Positions 53,035 through 63,137 of a stretch of DNA of 64,000 bases are shown piece by piece (position 1 is the first letter of the stretch; each line of letters begins with the position of its first letter). The notes beneath the pieces are model-generated. The model saw only the letters and a program-made list of their open reading frames with translations, was not told the origin of the DNA and searched no databases. The stretch spans positions 1 through 64,000 of the forward strand of contig NZ_CP017942.1 of assembly GCF_002764115.1 (NCBI RefSeq), written 5' to 3'. The stretch is from Phyllobacterium zundukense (GTDB lineage Bacteria; Pseudomonadota; Alphaproteobacteria; Rhizobiales; Rhizobiaceae). Made by a program: the position numbers and the translations under genes.

Positions 53035-55083
53035 ATGGTCTATCCGCATTGGCGTGGAAGCCAAAACTTGAAACGCGCCGTTGCCGATACCCGGGTTGCT
53101 GTTATTATTCCAGCTTACGGTCAGCCTTGGCTTACCTGTGAAACACTGCATACCGCACTGAATCAGATAGCCGATTTCAATTATTCCATCGTCATCGTCA
53201 ACGACGGGTGTCCAACAACGGAAACACACGATGTGTGTCAGACCTTCGCCTCCGGTTTTCCGGAGCGTGTCTTTTACCTATCGAAGAGCAATGGGGGCCT
53301 TAGCTCAGCCCGCAACTGCGGAATAGAGTTTGCGCTTGCAGCGTTTTCGCAGCTGGAGGCCGTTTATTTTCTCGACTGCGACAACCGGATCGGCCCTCAT
53401 CTTCTTCAGCGTCTCCTTAGCGCACTGCGCTCGTCCGGCCCGGAAGTCGGATGGGCATATCCGGATGTGAGCAAGTTCGGTTTTGCAGAACATGCGGATA
53501 CATCCGGTCCCTATTCGCCATTGGAGCATTTGTTTCGCAATTTTTGCGAGGCCGGCAGCATGGTTTCGCGCCGAATGCTGGACGCCGGAATCCGTTTTGA
53601 TGCCGAAATGCGTCAAGGCGTCGAGGATTGGGAATTTTGGCTTCAAGGCATGGAAAAAGGGTTTCGAGGCGTCCATGTTGCAGATACGGGTTTTGCCTAT
53701 CGAAGGCGCGGCGAAAGCATGCTGGTTGCTGCAGAACGGGACTTCGATTCAATTAAGCGTTATATCCGCCACCGTCATCCGCGGCTCTACAATCCGCGCA
53801 ATGTTCTCGCCTTGGAGGCGGATGCTCGATCTCGCTACGCAGTGTATCATCCCGACACCGACAGTGTGAGCTGCTTCACTGTTGCTGATCATATAGAGAA
53901 ACTGACACGTAAAGAATTTATCATACGCCTCCTTCAGGCGGGCCAGCGGCCCGCGTACGGCTCATGCCCAGGCCAATTGATCGCCATGAACTGTTCTCTT
54001 TTCGACGCATTTCTGGCGAATGGCCAGCTCGTGGGTGTCCTGTGGACGCTGGAGTGCGCGCTGTCGCGATCCACTTTTGTCGCATGTTCGGTCCGGCACC
54101 GCATCGCAACCAAGCCTTCCATTTGTTGGACCAAGGGAATAGACACCGACAAAGATCGGTCGCCTGGTGCTTGGCGCGAGGCGATCTTGGCCATCGAGTG
54201 TTCCGAACTTGTTCGTTATGCGCTCTCGGGAGCGACAGATATCCGTGACAGCGGGACACCGAGCGGAAAACAGCATCACTATCTGCCGTTGCATATTGAA
54301 TATTCCGGCGCGGCGATTCCTGATCAGGTTGATCAGAGCCACGACAGTCTCCAAACATTGTGCCGCGGAATCGTCGAAGTGGCAGAGTTGGCGCGGCACG
54401 GGCTGTGGGATGCGCTTCCCCTAGACCGCTACCGCGCTCAAACTGCATTGCCGCGCCATGTATATCCAGAACTATTCAATCTGCCGTCAGTTCTTCCTTC
54501 CGGTGTAGAGCAAGGGAAACGATATGCAGCCTTAATCTTGAACTCGACAGGTGCTGAGAAATTGACCGCTGCCCAACAACTCGCACAAGCTCTCCATTTC
54601 GAGGGGTTTATTGTGCACCTTTTCCTTTTCGCGCCAGCTTGTCCCGAGATTGCCGCTCGATCTGCGTTTTCGCAGATTATTACGATGCCTCTACCGCACC
54701 TCTTGTCCGGAGTGAAATCTGATACTTATCAGGCTGGCTTGATGTCGAGACTGGAGCCAAGGCATATGAACGAAGCCATTGGTGCCCTCGCAACTTATGA
54801 TCGAGTGGTAAGTGTGGACGGTGGCCTATCGCATTCGTTGATGGGTTCACTTAGGCGATTGAAAGTGGAGACCTGGGCGTTGCTCGGATGTTGTACTGGC
54901 AAAGTGACGAGCGCCGAGATCAATGCGTGCTCGGCCTTCGAACAAGCCTATAGTGCCGTTATCCTTCCCGATATCGAAACGGCACACCTCTGTAGGGCAT
55001 TCGGGATTCCGGAAGCACGACTGCGCCTCTGGTCAGACGTCATTAACTCAGCCGATGAGTTCATCACAGCGGACATATCCTGA
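53035..55083 (+). CDS. GT2 glycosyltransferase with C-terminal extra domain
   Basis: 682 residues. Residues 20-260 form a GT-A domain (VAVIIPAYGQPWLTCETL, IVIVNDGCPT, AVYFLDCDNRIG with the DxD-like DCDN, VEDWEFWLQGMEKGFRGVHV). The following 400 residues are not recognised, with segments such as GKRYAALILNSTGAEKLTAA and RVVSVDGGLSHSLMGSLRRL that may form a second GT-like or regulatory domain. It overlaps the next gene (TGATG) and is 10 bases after the epimerase. Likely cytoplasmic. Confidence 0.8.
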   Translation: MVYPHWRGSQNLKRAVADTRVAVIIPAYGQPWLTCETLHTALNQIADFNYSIVIVNDGCPTTETHDVCQTFASGFPERVFYLSKSNGGLSSARNCGIEFALAAFSQLEAVYFLDCDNRIGPHLLQRLLSALRSSGPEVGWAYPDVSKFGFAEHADTSGPYSPLEHLFRNFCEAGSMVSRRMLDAGIRFDAEMRQGVEDWEFWLQGMEKGFRGVHVADTGFAYRRRGESMLVAAERDFDSIKRYIRHRHPRLYNPRNVLALEADARSRYAVYHPDTDSVSCFTVADHIEKLTRKEFIIRLLQAGQRPAYGSCPGQLIAMNCSLFDAFLANGQLVGVLWTLECALSRSTFVACSVRHRIATKPSICWTKGIDTDKDRSPGAWREAILAIECSELVRYALSGATDIRDSGTPSGKQHHYLPLHIEYSGAAIPDQVDQSHDSLQTLCRGIVEVAELARHGLWDALPLDRYRAQTALPRHVYPELFNLPSVLPSGVEQGKRYAALILNSTGAEKLTAAQQLAQALHFEGFIVHLFLFAPACPEIAARSAFSQIITMPLPHLLSGVKSDTYQAGLMSRLEPRHMNEAIGALATYDRVVSVDGGLSHSLMGSLRRLKVETWALLGCCTGKVTSAEINACSAFEQAYSAVILPDIETAHLCRAFGIPEARLRLWSDVINSADEFITADIS

Positions 55084-56606
55084 TGCTGCGCGCGCCGACC
55101 CATATGTTATCAAAACTCCATGATGGCAATCCGAAGATAATCATTCTCACGCTGGATTCCGCGCAACCGGATTACGAACTTCCTTTGGATCAGTACGTAT
55201 TTCAGCTGGTCGACGATGATCATTTCATTTTAGTCCAGGCTGAAGAAGTTGGTCATCCCAAAGAGGACATTCATTCGTTCGATTTGCCGCCGTCAAATGT
55301 GTGGGCGTTTTGGGCGCCTGGTTCCGTAAAAGACACATCTCTGGACGCGCTGAAGACTTGGTACGTAAACACCGGTGGCAAAGATTTGGACGCTCCAATT
55401 GTGAAGGGAAGTCAGAAGGCAGTAATGGAACTGCTCCTCGCCCGGTCATTGCGGGAAGCACAAAGGCTGGGCAACATGAACCTTGCCTTGATGCGAGATC
55501 TGGCAGTTCTGCGTGAAAGCTGGCTCAATCACGTCAGGATCCCGGCAGAGATCGAGGAACTCCTTACAAATCTACGCCTCGCTTCGCCGCGACTGATCTT
55601 TAGCAACGCTGACACTCCGGACAACGTCTCGATATCGATCGAATCGCGCATCATCCAGCCATTGCCTATCGGTGCGCGCGGGCTGCTTGGATTTGACCTC
55701 AATGTTATCGATGTGGGTACTGGCCGCGGGAACCTATTCGCACAACTCCTGGCACGAGACACTGGCGCAGTGTTGGCAAAAGGGCAAATAGCGTTTGACG
55801 CCCTTTGTCCCGGTTGGATTCCATTTCGTTTGCAGAGTGCATCTGCGGCATCGTCGCATTCACTGGAACTTCATATTTGGACTGAAAGCGAATCCGGGGC
55901 CACGGCGCCACAAATTGCAGCGACGCCAGCGGGTCTTCTGTCCCGCTTTAGTTTTGATTCTCAAGCGAATGCTGGGCGAAGTTCCCAACTGCTAGCCCAA
56001 ATGCTGGCACTAAAACTATGGGGTGGTCTGCCGGGCGTGGAGATATACAAGTTCGAAGGAGAACTTGTGAATGACCAATTGGCTGCGCTTGAAGTTCCGC
56101 TTCCAGATTCGCTTGTCGAGACGGTGCGATTGACGCGCGAATTGACAGCCCCCTATCCGGTATTCGGCTATATGGAGCGCGGAAAAGTGCTTCTGCGCCC
56201 TCTGAAGGCAATCCCCTCCGCCGCGGTCATACGATTACCTGCAACCCGTGGCCTTATCGAGATTTCCTGTGAGGTATTCATCGACGATCGGCGCTGTGAA
56301 ACGCGCTATCTTGGTACTCGGGTTGTCGTGACCTCGAGAGGCGTAGAAGCGGATGCAGCTGAGAGAGGTGAAGGAGTCCTTGCGGCCGCTGACTGGGTCG
56401 AATTGACCGAACCACTGACTCCATCGAGATTGATTGTTCGCCTTCCAGACGTGCACAACGAACCTGTTGATGTACATCTTTTTACCCGTTTGCCAAAACC
56501 GGGGCCGGTACCACCCCATGGACGCATCGTATTCAGCCGATTTGTGGCCGAAGTTCACGCTGCATCGGCCTGGAACGCGTCCCCGATCATGCTGTGCGAG
56601 CCCTGA
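55083..56606 (+). CDS. Hypothetical protein, DUF6212-like
   Basis: 507 residues without recognisable catalytic motif. N-terminal part (KIIILTLDSAQPDYELPLDQ) and a helix (LLLARSLREAQRLGNMNLAL, RDLAVLRESWLNHVRIPAEI) are followed by beta-rich sections. Overlap with the glycosyltransferase gene by the TGATG junction indicates one operon. The composition recalls the DUF6212 family that sits beside GT2 genes in rhizobia, but this is from memory and uncertain. It may bind or export the sugar product. Confidence 0.6.
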   Translation: MLRAPTHMLSKLHDGNPKIIILTLDSAQPDYELPLDQYVFQLVDDDHFILVQAEEVGHPKEDIHSFDLPPSNVWAFWAPGSVKDTSLDALKTWYVNTGGKDLDAPIVKGSQKAVMELLLARSLREAQRLGNMNLALMRDLAVLRESWLNHVRIPAEIEELLTNLRLASPRLIFSNADTPDNVSISIESRIIQPLPIGARGLLGFDLNVIDVGTGRGNLFAQLLARDTGAVLAKGQIAFDALCPGWIPFRLQSASAASSHSLELHIWTESESGATAPQIAATPAGLLSRFSFDSQANAGRSSQLLAQMLALKLWGGLPGVEIYKFEGELVNDQLAALEVPLPDSLVETVRLTRELTAPYPVFGYMERGKVLLRPLKAIPSAAVIRLPATRGLIEISCEVFIDDRRCETRYLGTRVVVTSRGVEADAAERGEGVLAAADWVELTEPLTPSRLIVRLPDVHNEPVDVHLFTRLPKPGPVPPHGRIVFSRFVAEVHAASAWNASPIMLCEP

Positions 56607-56835
56607 CTGGTTATTTTCTATGACATGCTTCGGCTCTATCATCGCCTGCAAGCCATGGCGCAATGGAAGACTGTGAGCGGCCAGATTGCCTGAAAAGGGC
56701 GCGCTCGCGGTTTCGCACCCCCTATACTTCAAACAATGTGACAGCGCCCCTGACCGACTGTGGCAGACTCTCGCATCCAGGGATAGTGTCATCGCCTCGA
56801 CGCTCTGATTTTCAGATAAGCAACTTAGCCGGGGA

Positions 56836-57672
56836 TCACGGGATGGGCGTGAACTTCAGTTCGCTGATCGGAACAACTTTGTCTGTTCGCGTCATTTTGT
56901 ATTCGGTGTTCTGGCCTAGCCACTTGTCCCAGATTCTGTTGATCTCGCCTGACTCATCGAGCGAATGCAAAGCTTCGTTGACCTTGGCGGTCAGTGCCGG
57001 TTGATCCTTGGCCATGCCAACGCCGATTGGCTGGAAGAGCATCGGATCCTGAATCATCCGCATCTTCTTGCCCCTGGTCTGAGACTCGTTGACGAACTTT
57101 GTCGTGGTCATCGTATTGGCCACCATGCCGCGAGCCTTACCCTGCTGAACGGCGAGATAGGCCGATGCTGTGTCCTGGAAAGTCAGTGGCTCGGACTTAT
57201 TGAGCTTGATTGACATTTCCGACGTAGAACCCTTTGCGGATGCGATGCGCTGGTTGGTGAAATCAGCCTTTGTCTGGCCAGGATCGTCGGCAGGAACAAT
57301 GAGCATTTCCTTGGCGAGGTAATACGGATCGCTGAACTGGATCTGATCGGCGCGGCTTTGGGTATAGGCAAGATTTGCCACCGTAATGTCGACGCGGCCG
57401 AGCTTGACCTCCGGGACGCGGGCCTCGACGGAGACCGGCTTTACCTCGGCCTTTACACCAAGCTGCTTGGCAATTGCATTGCAGAGATCAACGTCGAAGC
57501 CAGCCATTTCACGGGTCGCCGGATCCGGAGAGGCGAAAGGTGGCACATCGGCAAACGTCGCGCAGCGAAGCGTCTTGGCGGACATGATGTCGCCCAGCCG
57601 GTCCGCCTCAGCGGGAGCGATCGCGGCGGTCGCAGCAATAGCGAGACTGAGCACGATGCATTTCATGGTCAT
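56836..57672 (-). CDS. Amino acid ABC transporter substrate-binding protein
   Basis: 278 residues with signal MTMKCIVLSLAIAATAAIAP and the SBP_bac_3 pattern: LRCATFADVPPFASPDPATR, MAGFDVDLCNAIAKQLGVKA and VKLGRVDITVANLAYTQSRA. It binds a polar amino acid or opine in the periplasm. It ends the minus-strand operon, 30 bases after the ATPase gene. The specificity is unknown. Confidence 0.92.
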   Translation of the reverse strand: MTMKCIVLSLAIAATAAIAPAEADRLGDIMSAKTLRCATFADVPPFASPDPATREMAGFDVDLCNAIAKQLGVKAEVKPVSVEARVPEVKLGRVDITVANLAYTQSRADQIQFSDPYYLAKEMLIVPADDPGQTKADFTNQRIASAKGSTSEMSIKLNKSEPLTFQDTASAYLAVQQGKARGMVANTMTTTKFVNESQTRGKKMRMIQDPMLFQPIGVGMAKDQPALTAKVNEALHSLDESGEINRIWDKWLGQNTEYKMTRTDKVVPISELKFTPIP

Positions 57673-57702
57673 AGCTGTTCTCCTTTGGTTGTTGTTTAGG
57701 CG

Positions 57703-58467
57703 TCAGTGCCGCAGATCGGCGAGAAATCGTTGAGCGCGGGGATGGCGCGGATTTGTGAAAAATTCTTCCGGCGTCGCCATTTCGATGATCTGGCCGGCGT
57801 CGATGAACCAGATCCGGTCGGCAACATCGCGGGCGAAGCCCATTTCATGGGTAACACACAGCATGGTCATGCCGTCGGCAGCCAGGCTCTTCATGACGGC
57901 CAAAACTTCTCCGACCATCTCTGGATCGAGTGCGCTCGTCGGCTCGTCGAACAGCATGACAGGAGGCTCCATGGCAAGCGCACGGGCAATCGCTACACGC
58001 TGCTGTTGGCCGCCAGACAACTGGCTCGGATAAGCGTTGGCCTTGTCAGCGAGCCCGACGCGGTCGAGAAGGCGCAGAGCCTGGTCATGAGCGACATCGC
58101 GAGCCACCCCCTTTACCCGGATTGGCGACATCGAGACGTTGTCGACCACGGACAGATGCGGGAACAGGTTGAAACTCTGAAAGACAAAGCCGATCCGGCT
58201 GCGGAGCTGGTTGAGCTCGCGCGTCTTCATGGGTGCGTGAATGTTTTGACCGTTGAAGGAAATCGAACCGCTATTGATCTCCTCGAGACGATTGATCGTG
58301 CGGATCAACGTAGATTTCCCTGAGCCGGACGGTCCACAGATGACCACCACCTCGCCTCGGGCGACTTGGGCGTCGATGTCTTTTAGGACCTGATAGTCGC
58401 CATATCGTTTGGAGACATTCGAAATGCGGATCGCATGCGTATCCTGAGGCGATTCTGACGCGGTCAT
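57703..58467 (-). CDS. Amino acid ABC transporter ATPase
   Basis: 254 residues, GlnQ-type, with Walker [19 protein letters not shown] signature, Walker [13 protein letters not shown] and H-loop in [11 protein letters not shown]. The start overlaps the end of the permease gene. It drives the permeases upstream. Confidence 0.95.
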   Translation of the reverse strand: MTASESPQDTHAIRISNVSKRYGDYQVLKDIDAQVARGEVVVICGPSGSGKSTLIRTINRLEEINSGSISFNGQNIHAPMKTRELNQLRSRIGFVFQSFNLFPHLSVVDNVSMSPIRVKGVARDVAHDQALRLLDRVGLADKANAYPSQLSGGQQQRVAIARALAMEPPVMLFDEPTSALDPEMVGEVLAVMKSLAADGMTMLCVTHEMGFARDVADRIWFIDAGQIIEMATPEEFFTNPRHPRAQRFLADLRH

Positions 58468-59222
58468 AGCTGCTCCGATATGATTTTGGCCGGTGCGATC
58501 ACGGCGGCTGGGCGGACGCCTGTGAGGCCAGCACGCCTGCGGGTGATCCTTCGCTCGAGACGATAGGCGACATGGGTCAACGACCAGCAGATCGCATAAT
58601 AGATGAGCGCAAGAATGAGAAAAACCTGGAAGGGCTGCGTGAGGAGCTGGTTGTTGACCTGGCTTGCGGCGAAGGTGAGGTCCGGCACGTTGATGACATA
58701 CCCGAGTGTCGTATCCTTGATCGTCGAAACGAAGGTGGACAGAATGCTTGGGATCATGTTGTAGAGCGCCTGAGGCAATATCACGAAGCGCATCGCACCA
58801 AAATAGCCATGTCCCAGAGCCTTGGCGGCTTCCATCTGCCCCTGCCCGAGTGCAACGATCCCTGCCCGCACGACCTCGCTGAGAAAAGCGGCCTGATAGA
58901 TGACGAGCGTCGTCAGCATCGTCACAAAGCTCGGAACATCAGCGCCCGTAAGCAGCGGAACCAGGAAATAGCTCCAGAGGATGAGCATCAGCAGCGGCAC
59001 GCCACGCGTCACATAGACGAGCACCGTAATCGGCCAGCGCAGGAACGGCCATTTGGACAGGCGCGCCAGCGCCAGCAAGATGCTGAGAGGAAACGCAAGA
59101 GCAATGCTCAACGCCGACAGGATCAGCGTGTTGGCAAGCCCGCCCAACGGACCGTTCGGATATTGCCCGATCAAAAGCAGAAGCCAATAATCTCGGATAA
59201 TGGCGATGATATCGTTGATCAT
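58464..59222 (-). CDS. Amino acid ABC transporter permease
   Basis: 252 residues, HisM/GlnP type, with about five membrane helices and the EAA motif region ([20 protein letters not shown]). It overlaps neighbours by 4 bases on both sides, as in an operon. It pairs with the second permease. Confidence 0.93.
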   Translation of the reverse strand: MINDIIAIIRDYWLLLLIGQYPNGPLGGLANTLILSALSIALAFPLSILLALARLSKWPFLRWPITVLVYVTRGVPLLMLILWSYFLVPLLTGADVPSFVTMLTTLVIYQAAFLSEVVRAGIVALGQGQMEAAKALGHGYFGAMRFVILPQALYNMIPSILSTFVSTIKDTTLGYVINVPDLTFAASQVNNQLLTQPFQVFLILALIYYAICWSLTHVAYRLERRITRRRAGLTGVRPAAVIAPAKIISEQL

Positions 59223-59926
59223 GCGCGTCCCCTCGTGGCTAGATCGGCGCGCATGGTCAGATAGGCACCTCCGGCCATGATGAGGAGCGAAAAGAACAGA
59301 TAGAGCACAGTTCCAATCAGGTAGATCTCGAAGGTACGGAAACTGAGGTTCTCAATCTCCTTGACCGCATGCGTCAGCTCGGAAGCGCCAATGACGACGC
59401 CCAGACTGCTATTCTTAAAGAGTGAAACGCTGTGGTTGATCAGCGGCGGCAATGCGTTGCGCACCCCTTGCGGCATCAGGACGAAGCGCATCGCCGATAA
59501 ATAACCATGACCGAGCGCCCGCGCAGCTTCCATTTGTCCCGGGCTGACCGAGCGAAGCCCGGATCGCAAGTCCTCGCTGAAGTAGGCGGCCTGGCAAAGG
59601 CCGAGCCCGATGATCGCAAAAATCGCTTCGGCATTGTGGCTTGCGAGCCAAAAGGTTAGCCAGTCCGGCAACAGCGTGAAGATGCCAAAGTACCACAGCA
59701 TCAGCTGAACGAGCGTCGGAACGTTGCGATGATAGGAGACATAGCCGGCGACAAAGGCATTGCCGAAGCGGCCGGGCGAGAAGCGAAGCGCAAGCAGCAG
59801 GATGGCCAGGGTCATCGCCAGGAGCCAGGAGCCGATCGCGATGACGAAAGTCATCTCGATACCGTGCAGGAGCATCGCGATGAATTCCGGGTTGGTCAGG
59901 ATGGCTGAGAGATCAAAACCTTTCAC
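59219..59926 (-). CDS. Amino acid ABC transporter permease
   Basis: 235 residues with the HisQ/GlnP-type layout and the EAA motif (PGQMEAARALGHGYLSAMRF). It overlaps the SDR gene and the other permease by 4 bases. The two permeases form the heterodimeric channel. Confidence 0.93.
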   Translation of the reverse strand: MKGFDLSAILTNPEFIAMLLHGIEMTFVIAIGSWLLAMTLAILLLALRFSPGRFGNAFVAGYVSYHRNVPTLVQLMLWYFGIFTLLPDWLTFWLASHNAEAIFAIIGLGLCQAAYFSEDLRSGLRSVSPGQMEAARALGHGYLSAMRFVLMPQGVRNALPPLINHSVSLFKNSSLGVVIGASELTHAVKEIENLSFRTFEIYLIGTVLYLFFSLLIMAGGAYLTMRADLATRGRA

Positions 59927-60702
59927 GGCTTCAATCCTTTGGGGGAAGGCGCGGCAAGCGGCGTTGCCGGTTTGGCGGTCTGAAGGCCCCCCATCACTTG
60001 GAGGGTCGGCGTGATCTCCATGTGGCCGATATTGACGGCAATGGGCGCGGCGATGGCGAAAGCGATGGCCTCTGCGATGTCAGCGGCTTGCGGCAGTTCG
60101 AAGCCGTCGATGAAGCGTTCGCGGATCGATGGGTCGTCGCCGTGGACATGCGCGAAAATGTTGGTCGCAACCCGGCCCGGGCATATTTCTGTGACACGCA
60201 CCCTTTTGCCGAAGGCATCGAGACGCAGCTGGTTGGACAGCATGCTCACGGCCGCCTTCGTCGCATGATAGGAGGAGTTACCGCCAAAATTATAAGCGCC
60301 CGCAATCGAGGAGATGTTGATCACATGGCCATTGTCGCGCGCGACCATGCCCGGTACGACCATGCGGCAGAGATGCAGGACAGCACGGAGATTAACGTCA
60401 ACCAGAAGATCGATATCGCCTTCGTCGGCTTCCAGGAATTTCTTGGGACGATCGACGCCGGCATTATTGACCAGGATATCGAACTCAATCCGGGCCGTTA
60501 GTTCGGCAAGCGCAGCCCGATTTGTCACGTCAATCACATGAGGGATGCAGCCGGTCTTTTCTGCAAGTTTCTGCAGTGGTTCGGCGCTGCGGGCCAAGGC
60601 GTGAACCTCGATATTTTCCCGACGCAGCCGCTCCACGATAGCCGCACCAATACCGGAAGAGGCGCCAGTAACCAGCGCTGTCCTGTAATCGGAAAATGAC
60701 AT
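59923..60702 (-). CDS. SDR oxidoreductase
   Basis: 259 residues of the classical SDR family: LVTGASSGIGAAIVERLRRE, NNAGVDRP, the catalytic YHATKAAVSML, and ISSIAGAY. No signal sequence, so cytoplasmic. It is the first gene of the transporter operon and probably oxidises or reduces a compound related to the imported substrate (serine/threonine-type dehydrogenases are close relatives). It is divergent from the LysR gene at 60960. Confidence 0.9.
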   Translation of the reverse strand: MSFSDYRTALVTGASSGIGAAIVERLRRENIEVHALARSAEPLQKLAEKTGCIPHVIDVTNRAALAELTARIEFDILVNNAGVDRPKKFLEADEGDIDLLVDVNLRAVLHLCRMVVPGMVARDNGHVINISSIAGAYNFGGNSSYHATKAAVSMLSNQLRLDAFGKRVRVTEICPGRVATNIFAHVHGDDPSIRERFIDGFELPQAADIAEAIAFAIAAPIAVNIGHMEITPTLQVMGGLQTAKPATPLAAPSPKGLKP

Positions 60703-60959
60703 TTCTTATTCCCCAGTTGTTTTATTAAACATTAGTGGAACTTCAAGGCTCTGCCTAAGACCGATTATTTGTGGAGCAATAAGCAGGCCTTATGACGTCT
60801 AAGGATTGTGCAATTGCTGGCTGTTAAAGGTCCTATAATTTGGTAAGGCGATCGGCACGCGTTTCTGTAAGCGTATGATTCTTATTGTATTTTCCGATTT
60901 GCAAAATCGCCCAAGGCATGTACGATAGCCAAAAACATGATCGGATCGATTGCGTCAAA

Positions 60960-61874
60960 ATGGACACCAGACGGCTCAAATCCTTTATCGTCATCGTCGA
61001 TTCCGGCAGCATAACGCGAGCCGCCGATATATTGCATGTGGCTCAACCCGCTTTGAGCCAGCAACTCGCGTCCCTGGAGGAGCATTTCGGCCAGAAGCTT
61101 TTGAACCGGAGCCAGCAGGGCGTCAGCATGACCGATGCTGGACATGCTGTTTATCGTCATGCCCAGATCATCCTGCGCCAGATGGATCAGGCCCAGGCTG
61201 ATGCATCAGCGGCCGGAAACTCGCTCGCCGGCCGCGTCTCGGTCGGGCTCGTGCCCTTCAGCAGCGCTGCCACGCTCTCCATTGATCTGCTGGCGGAAAC
61301 GCGCAAGCGTCACCCCGGTATCCTTCTCCATCTTACCGAAAGTGTCGGCCAGACTTACAGCCAGATGATCATGAATGGCCGTCTGGAGATGGCGTTGATC
61401 CATGGTTCCGGACCGATCAAGGGCGTTCGTTTCGAGCCTTTGCTCAGCGAGGAATTCTTTCTGGTGGCACACCCGGATTTCGCGATCGAGGCCGATGACA
61501 AGCCCGTCTCCATCACCGCGCTGGACAGCCTTCCGCTGCTGCTGCCACCAGCCTACAATTTCGTCCGGCGCGCCGTCGACACTGCTTTCACGCGAACCCG
61601 AACCAACTTGAAAGTCGTCGGCGAAGTGGAAATCGTCAGGACACTGACACGGGCCGTCAGCATCGGTCTTGGGGCAACAATCATGCCCAAGGCCATCGCC
61701 GACCGGATCATTGCGGAATCGAGCGAGCCGCTGGTCTGCCGAATGGTCTCGCCGCGGATCGAAGAAACGCTTTCGCTTTGCGTTTCCGATCACACACCGC
61801 TCTCGGAACCCGCTATCGCAGTAAGGGACATACTGATCGAGTTGACCGCGCGGCTGAAGCCGCCGCGCGGTTGA
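60960..61874 (+). CDS. LysR family regulator of transporter locus
   Basis: 304 residues with helix-turn-helix RLKSFIVIVDSGSITRAADI and HVAQPALSQQLASLEEHFGQ, effector domain GRVSVGLVPFSSAATLSIDL. ATG 60960 was chosen for normal length; the frame is open from 60885. It is divergent from the SDR/transporter operon and convergent with the aminotransferase gene, so it likely controls both. Confidence 0.9.
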   Translation: MDTRRLKSFIVIVDSGSITRAADILHVAQPALSQQLASLEEHFGQKLLNRSQQGVSMTDAGHAVYRHAQIILRQMDQAQADASAAGNSLAGRVSVGLVPFSSAATLSIDLLAETRKRHPGILLHLTESVGQTYSQMIMNGRLEMALIHGSGPIKGVRFEPLLSEEFFLVAHPDFAIEADDKPVSITALDSLPLLLPPAYNFVRRAVDTAFTRTRTNLKVVGEVEIVRTLTRAVSIGLGATIMPKAIADRIIAESSEPLVCRMVSPRIEETLSLCVSDHTPLSEPAIAVRDILIELTARLKPPRG

Positions 61875-61884
61875 TGGCAGAGGC

Positions 61885-63087
61885 TCAACGCATCTCCGAG
61901 CAAAACAGAGAAATCCGGGCACAGGCTTCCGTTAGTTTCTCCATGCTGGTGGCATAGGAGATGCGGAAGAATGGACTCATGCCGTAGGCGGCGCCCTGCA
62001 CCGTGGCCACGTGATGCTCATTGACGAGCGCCATGACGAAATCGGTGTCGCTCTCGATCCTCCGCCCGCCCCTGCTCGTCCTACCGATCAGGCCGGATAT
62101 ACTCGGGAAGATGTAGAAGGCACCCTCTGGCTTGTGGCATTTCAGGCCATCGATTTTGGCCAACTCGGTCAGGACGAAGTCGCGGCGCTGCTTATAGATA
62201 ACCGCCCGCTCCCTAAGCAGGTCCTGCGGCCCATCCAGTACAGCTGCGGCTGCCGCCTGAACAATGGTCGCCGTGCCGCCGCCGTTTTGGCCGTTAACGT
62301 TACTGATGGCGGAGATCAGATCCTTAGGTCCGCCGCAAAAGCCGAGGCGCCAACCCGTCATCGCATAGGCCTTGGACGCGCCATTGACGGTCAGCACACG
62401 ATCGTAAAGCTTCGGCTCCACCTCAGCGATCGTGCAGAATTTGAAGTCGTCATAGATCAGGTGCTCGTAAATGTCGTCGGTCATGATCCAAACATGCGGA
62501 TGGCGCAGCATGACGTCGGCAATCGCCTTCATATCGGCGCGCGAGCAGGCCGCGCCTGTGGGATTGTTCGGGAAGTTGAGGAACAGCCATTTTGTTCGCG
62601 ACGTGATCGCCGCCTCCAGATCCTCGGCACGCAGCTTGAAGCCGGCCTCCTGCGGGCAAGCGACCGGCACAGGTACGGCGCCCGCGAACTTGACGATATC
62701 CGCATAGCTGATCCAGGACGGCGCTGGGATCACCACCTCATCACCCGGATTGCAGGTGGCGAGCATCGCGTTGAAGATGACCTGCTTGCCGCCACCGCAG
62801 ACGACGATCTGGCTTGCATCGTAGTCAAGATTGTTCTCGCGCTTGAATTTACGCGCAATCGCCGCCTTCAGGGCTGGTGTGCCGTCCATCGACGGGTATT
62901 TGGTGTCACCCGCCAGCGCTGCTTCATGCGCTGCCTCAACCCCATGCGACGGCGTGGCAAAATCGGGCTCTCCGGCGGAAAGGCTGATGACTTTAATGCC
63001 CTGGGCGGCGAGGTCTCTGGCGCGCTGCGTCATGGCGGCGGAAGCAGAAATGGAAACGTTATTGAGGCGATCGGCGATTGCTGGCAT
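61885..63087 (-). CDS. Class I/II pyridoxal-phosphate aminotransferase
   Basis: 400 residues, aspartate/tyrosine aminotransferase family (AspC/AAT I type): GEPDFATPSHGVEAAHEAAL, NNPTGAACSR, the PLP-lysine motif GASKAYAMTGWRLGF, and the substrate arginine region near the end (FFRISYATSMEKL). It transfers an amino group to a keto acid. It lies about 50 bases after pxpA on the same strand; the two likely share a transcript. Confidence 0.92.
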   Translation of the reverse strand: MPAIADRLNNVSISASAAMTQRARDLAAQGIKVISLSAGEPDFATPSHGVEAAHEAALAGDTKYPSMDGTPALKAAIARKFKRENNLDYDASQIVVCGGGKQVIFNAMLATCNPGDEVVIPAPSWISYADIVKFAGAVPVPVACPQEAGFKLRAEDLEAAITSRTKWLFLNFPNNPTGAACSRADMKAIADVMLRHPHVWIMTDDIYEHLIYDDFKFCTIAEVEPKLYDRVLTVNGASKAYAMTGWRLGFCGGPKDLISAISNVNGQNGGGTATIVQAAAAAVLDGPQDLLRERAVIYKQRRDFVLTELAKIDGLKCHKPEGAFYIFPSISGLIGRTSRGGRRIESDTDFVMALVNEHHVATVQGAAYGMSPFFRISYATSMEKLTEACARISLFCSEMR

Positions 63088-63137
63088 CGGGCATGGCTTT
63101 CGGTGATGGTGAATCTAAAACGATGAAGGGTTGGTGA

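Noticed and set aside
62011..63126. Plus-strand frame of 371 codons
   Set aside because: Antisense of the aminotransferase gene.
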